Shown in pieces: positions 30,343-32,719 of a DNA stretch of 32,719 nucleotides (position 1 is the stretch's first letter; the number at the start of each line of letters is the position of its first letter). The DNA is from a virus. The notes beneath the pieces are model-generated. The model saw only the letters and a program-made list of their open reading frames with translations. It ran no database searches and was not told the origin of the DNA. The stretch covers positions 1-32,719 of IMG/VR virus record IMGVR_UViG_3300033145_001249; one strand, 5' to 3'. The position numbers and the translations under genes are program-made.

Positions 30343-30482
30343 ATAAATGTTATATTGAGAATGGATATTTTTATGAAGAAAATAGAATAATTTGTGGTAT
30401 TTGCGCAAGCGATATGGGAAAATCAGATAAAAAAGAAGGAGAACTTTCTTACTGCGGATGTGAAGAAAGAGAATATATTTAA
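30339..30482 (+). CDS. 47-residue zinc-knuckle protein
   Basis: From ATG 30339: MNKCYIENGYFYEENRIICG, ICASD, then an acidic linker and YCGCEEREYI. CGIC at residues 19-22 and CGC at 39-41 with C4 can bind zinc. It overlaps the previous stop by four bases and ends one base before the start of the PcfJ-like gene. Its presence shows that the next gene starts at 30484, not earlier. Confidence 0.68.
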   Translation: MNKCYIENGYFYEENRIICGICASDMGKSDKKEGELSYCGCEEREYI

Positions 30483-30483
30483 C

Positions 30484-31962
30484 ATGGAAAAAGAAATATT
30501 AAAATATGCAAATGGAATGAATGCAAATAATAAGGTTTTAGATTGGTTAGAAAATAATGTAACAAAAGATAAACCACAAGGAGAGGTAGAACATATAATA
30601 GATTACATAATTCAAACAAAACAAGATTTTTTTAAAGCAACTTATAATCGTGTAAGTAAAAGGGCAAAAGAGTGGTTAATAAAACTAAACAAGGGAGGGG
30701 TGAATATTAAAGATGTTGAGGGGGTTGATGTTAAAACTATAAAAAAATGGAAAGAAGGTTTTAGATTTGTTAAATTAATATCTGAAAATGCTTATAAAAG
30801 AGAAGGGTTTATGATGGGGCATTGTTCAGCAAGTTATTATGGGAAAGAGGATACACTTTATTCTTTAAGAGATAAAAATAATAAACCACATGCAACACTA
30901 TCAAGTAATTCATTACAAATCAAAGGTCATGGTAATGGAAGTATTCATCCAAAATATATAAAATATAATGTTGAAATGTTAAGAGAATTAGGTCTTGAAG
31001 TAAGAGAAAATGAGATGAAGAATCTTGGTTATATAGATGTTGAAGATTTTAAAAAATATCTTTCTAAAGAAACAATTAAAGATTTATTTAATGGCAAATA
31101 TCATTACCTAAAAAATAAGCTTTTAGACAAAGAAAATGAAGAATTTGCTTGTTTTGAATTATTAGATAAGATACCATTAATTGAATATAATAAAAAGAAT
31201 ATATGTAACATTAATTTTAATCTGGGTAGTTTTAATAATAATGCTATAAAGTTTCTATTTAAAAAGATAAGTTTTTTTAAGAAAAATAAAAAAGATTCTG
31301 CTCAGATTGGAAGTTCAGGAAATTATGCCAAGATTGGAAGTTCAGGAGATTATGCTCAGATTGGAAGTTCAGGATATTCTGCTAAGATTGGAAGTTCAGG
31401 AGATTCTGCCAAGATTGGAAGTTCAGGATATTATGCCAAGATTGGAAGTTCAGGATATTATGCCAAGATTGGAAGTTCAGGAAATTATGCCAAGATTGGA
31501 AGTTCAGGAGATTATGCTCAGATTGGAAGTTCAGGATATTATGCCAAGATTGGAAGTTCAGGAGATTATGCCAAGATTGGAAGTTCAGGAGATTATGCCA
31601 AGATTGGAAGTTCAGGAAATGATGCTCAGATTGGAAGTTCAGGAAATGATGCTCAGATTGGAAGTTCAGGAGATGATGCTCAGATTGGAAGTTCAGGAAA
31701 TTATGCCAAGATTGGAAGTTCAGGATATTCTGCTCAGATTTCATCTAAAGGACAAGATTCAATTATAGCAGGGATTGGAATTAATACGATAATTAAAGCA
31801 AAAAAAGGAAATTGGATAACATTAGCAGAGTATGATAAAAACAACAAACCTTTATTTGTTAAATCTGCTATAATTGATGGTATTAAATTGAAAGAAGATG
31901 TTTTTTATAAACTAAAAAATAAACGATTTGTAATGGTAAAAATGGATAAAGATAAAATATGA
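30484..31962 (+). CDS. PcfJ-like protein with a 16-unit IGSSG repeat
   Basis: 492 residues from ATG 30484; an upstream GTG (30394) lies within the zinc-knuckle gene and is unlikely. Residues 85-170: KWKEGFRFVKLISENAYKRE, MMGHCSASYYGKEDTLYSLR and PHATLSSNSLQIKGHGN, the hallmark Met-x-HC...YSLRD...PHATL...QIKGxxN of PcfJ-like proteins in phages and plasmids. Residues 274-417 are 16 units of nine residues, [KQ]IGSSG[NDY][YSD]A, expected to stack as a beta solenoid; a degenerate unit and a closing beta domain follow. PcfJ-like function is not established. The repeat could be a spacer, a binding surface or a decoy. Coupled to the following gene by ATGA. Confidence 0.85.
   Translation: MEKEILKYANGMNANNKVLDWLENNVTKDKPQGEVEHIIDYIIQTKQDFFKATYNRVSKRAKEWLIKLNKGGVNIKDVEGVDVKTIKKWKEGFRFVKLISENAYKREGFMMGHCSASYYGKEDTLYSLRDKNNKPHATLSSNSLQIKGHGNGSIHPKYIKYNVEMLRELGLEVRENEMKNLGYIDVEDFKKYLSKETIKDLFNGKYHYLKNKLLDKENEEFACFELLDKIPLIEYNKKNICNINFNLGSFNNNAIKFLFKKISFFKKNKKDSAQIGSSGNYAKIGSSGDYAQIGSSGYSAKIGSSGDSAKIGSSGYYAKIGSSGYYAKIGSSGNYAKIGSSGDYAQIGSSGYYAKIGSSGDYAKIGSSGDYAKIGSSGNDAQIGSSGNDAQIGSSGDDAQIGSSGNYAKIGSSGYSAQISSKGQDSIIAGIGINTIIKAKKGNWITLAEYDKNNKPLFVKSAIIDGIKLKEDVFYKLKNKRFVMVKMDKDKI
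31303..31734 (+). repeat. Sixteen tandem 27-bp coding repeats
   Basis: Exact 27-bp spacing with an unchanging core AGATTGGAAGTTCAGGA. Differences are nearly limited to codons 7 and 8 of each unit (AAT/GAT/TAT, then TAT/TCT/GAT) and to the junction, where GCC is followed by AAG and GCT by CAG in all units but one (GCT-AAG near 31381). A 17th unit (from 31735) has lost the core. Confidence 0.95.
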
Positions 31963-32123
31963 AAAGATATACCATAGAAATTCAAAATTGTATGGAAGTT
32001 AAGGTGGATGCAAATTCTCCAGAAGAAGCAAGACAAAGGCTTGTTGAATCAGATGATTTGTGGTTTGAAGATTTTTTAAATACTGCAACTATATTCGATT
32101 CAATTAAAGAGGAAGAGATATAA
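31959..32123 (+). CDS. 54-residue acidic small protein
   Basis: ATG 31959 overlaps the previous TGA. Sequence MKRYTIEIQNCMEVKVDANS, then PEEARQRLVESDDLWFEDFL: a strand-strand-helix pattern (TIEI...VKVDANSPEEARQ) seen in many small phage proteins of the 'double-stranded beta plus helix' sort. Function unknown. Confidence 0.68.
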   Translation: MKRYTIEIQNCMEVKVDANSPEEARQRLVESDDLWFEDFLNTATIFDSIKEEEI

Positions 32124-32128
32124 TTGAA

Positions 32129-32248
32129 ATGAAACAAAAACCAATAAAAATAATTAAGAATAAAGATGGAACTTTTTGGAATGCTAATGATGGTAAAGAA
32201 ATATATTCAAGAGATATAATCAAATTATTAGATTATCTTCAAATTTAA
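32129..32248 (+). CDS. 39-residue hypothetical protein
   Basis: ATG 32129 is five bases after the preceding stop: MKQKPIKIIKNKDGTFWNAN, DGKEIYSRDIIKLLDYLQI. Short strand pair and a helix; no family recognised. Last gene of its operon; a new TATA box follows. Confidence 0.5.
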   Translation: MKQKPIKIIKNKDGTFWNANDGKEIYSRDIIKLLDYLQI

Positions 32249-32296
32249 TATGTGGTTAATAAATCAAATTAATTCTATAAAAACCACAACCAAAAG

Positions 32297-32311
32297 GTTT
32301 ATATATAAGGT
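32297..32311 (+). promoter_or_regulatory. TATA box at the right end
   Basis: GGTTTATATATAAGG, a near-palindromic strong TATA element, is centred about 24 bases before ATG 32327 (leaderless). It is the strongest plus-strand promoter sequence seen in the window. Confidence 0.7.
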
Positions 32312-32326
32312 TATATATTTATATAT

Positions 32327-32467
32327 ATGAAAAAAACATGCGAACACAACTTAACAAGAAAATTATATTTTCAGCGAGGGAATAAATGGATTACAACTAA
32401 TCTTTCAATTTGTGAAGATTGTAAAAAAGTATTAGTAAATAAACAAGAGGAATTAAAAAATGGATAA
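32327..32467 (+). CDS. 46-residue zinc-knuckle protein
   Basis: From ATG 32327: MKKTCEHNLTRKLYFQRGNK, WITTNLSICEDCKKVLV and an acidic end. C5, H7, C29 and C32 make a plausible zinc site (CxH...CxxC). It resembles short C(E/x)H...CxxC ribbons found in phages. Overlaps the next start by eight bases. Confidence 0.7.
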   Translation: MKKTCEHNLTRKLYFQRGNKWITTNLSICEDCKKVLVNKQEELKNG

Positions 32468-32719
32468 AGAATCAATGAGAGAAATAATAAAAGAGAAATT
32501 TGATGAGATAAGTTTTGATGAATGGGTTGGTGATTTAGAAAAAGATTGTGCATTATTTAGGGTAGGAACTGAAACTATTTATTTAAAACCTAAAGAGCCA
32601 AAACTTAATTTTCCCTTTATTTTTGAAGATGCTTATTATAAAATTCTTATTACAGATATGGGACATTTAATAATATTTAAAAAAGTTAAAAGTGATTATC
32701 ATTTTGACAAAAGAGATAG
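32460..32719 (+). CDS. Hypothetical protein running to the right edge
   Basis: From ATG 32460, 86 complete codons plus two bases to the edge: MDKESMREIIKEKFDEISFD, EWVGDLEKDCALFRVGTETI and later FIFEDAYYKILITDMGHLII. Acidic, alpha-beta. Incomplete here. If the window were a circular genome cut at an arbitrary place, joining its first bases would end this frame after two more residues (Ser-Tyr-stop). No family recognised. Confidence 0.6.
   Translation, partial: MDKESMREIIKEKFDEISFDEWVGDLEKDCALFRVGTETIYLKPKEPKLNFPFIFEDAYYKILITDMGHLIIFKKVKSDYHFDKRD

Noticed and set aside
30394-30483. Longer N-terminus of the PcfJ-like protein
   Set aside because: These 30 codons overlap a zinc-knuckle gene that is coupled on both sides; ATG 30484 is the better start.
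31303-31734. CRISPR array
   Set aside because: Repeat units are contiguous 27-bp codon-phased units without unique spacers, inside a clear coding frame.
31303-31734. Diversity-generating retroelement variable region
   Set aside because: Variation is confined to two codons per unit, which is suggestive, but no reverse transcriptase or template repeat is present in the window; unequal exchange explains it better.
31307-31768. Alternative frames through the repeat (both strands) as proteins
   Set aside because: They are long only because the 27-bp unit lacks stops in several frames; the frame with the PcfJ-like domain explains the region.

Overview
The window looks like most or all of the genome of an uncultivated archaeal tailed virus (Caudoviricetes, siphovirus-like). 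The virus assignment rests on a complete head-and-tail set: large terminase, portal, prohead protease/scaffold, HK97-type major capsid protein, adaptor, head closure, tail terminator, major tail protein, tape-measure chaperones and tape measure. The archaeal assignment rests on TTTATATA-type TATA boxes placed about 24-27 bases before several start codons (leaderless arrangement), T-tract terminators, secreted proteins packed with N-X-S/T sequons, and many small zinc-ribbon, ribbon-helix-helix and winged-helix proteins. Very low GC and the style of several proteins (the Cys-rich secreted protein at 14223-14864, the RHH-like protein at 5046-5375) remind me of DPANN archaea such as Woesearchaeota/Pacearchaeota; that host guess is an inference.

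Layout. From 25124 down to 1 almost everything is on the minus strand. In transcription order: an HNH-RNA ligase fusion, two small proteins, a phosphoribosyltransferase-HAD fusion and the terminase; a membrane protein, portal, protease/scaffold and capsid; a beta-helix fibre, a HhH protein and small accessory genes; a large beta-helix spike and a sequon-rich secreted protein; then connectors, major tail protein, two glycosyltransferases, a methyltransferase, tape measure and a giant sequon-rich surface protein that leaves the window on the left. One small plus-strand gene (21212-21481) interrupts this block and shares a TATA box with its divergent neighbour. From 26137 to the right end all genes are on the plus strand: short regulatory or hypothetical proteins, a P-loop ATPase, two winged-helix proteins and a PcfJ-like protein with a 16-unit nine-residue repeat.

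Between the two arms (25125-26136) lies about 1 kb without a convincing gene. It holds AT-rich inverted repeats, an unusually GC-rich stretch with strong nested hairpins (candidate structured RNA), and a purine-rich stretch with repeated AGACT/AGTCT motifs (candidate origin or control region). No polymerase, helicase, integrase or tRNA was seen, so replication probably depends on the host or on genes outside the window.

Most notable points: three virion genes appear to start at AUU/AUC followed by GCA, each behind a Shine-Dalgarno sequence; two genes are broken in the same phase at an A10 run; a scaffold may be made from an internal start in the protease gene; two structural promoters share an extended sequence and a TTGTGTAA motif; and a set of sugar-handling enzymes sits among heavily sequon-rich surface proteins. 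About 20 of the genes listed are under 60 codons and were read directly from the sequence.
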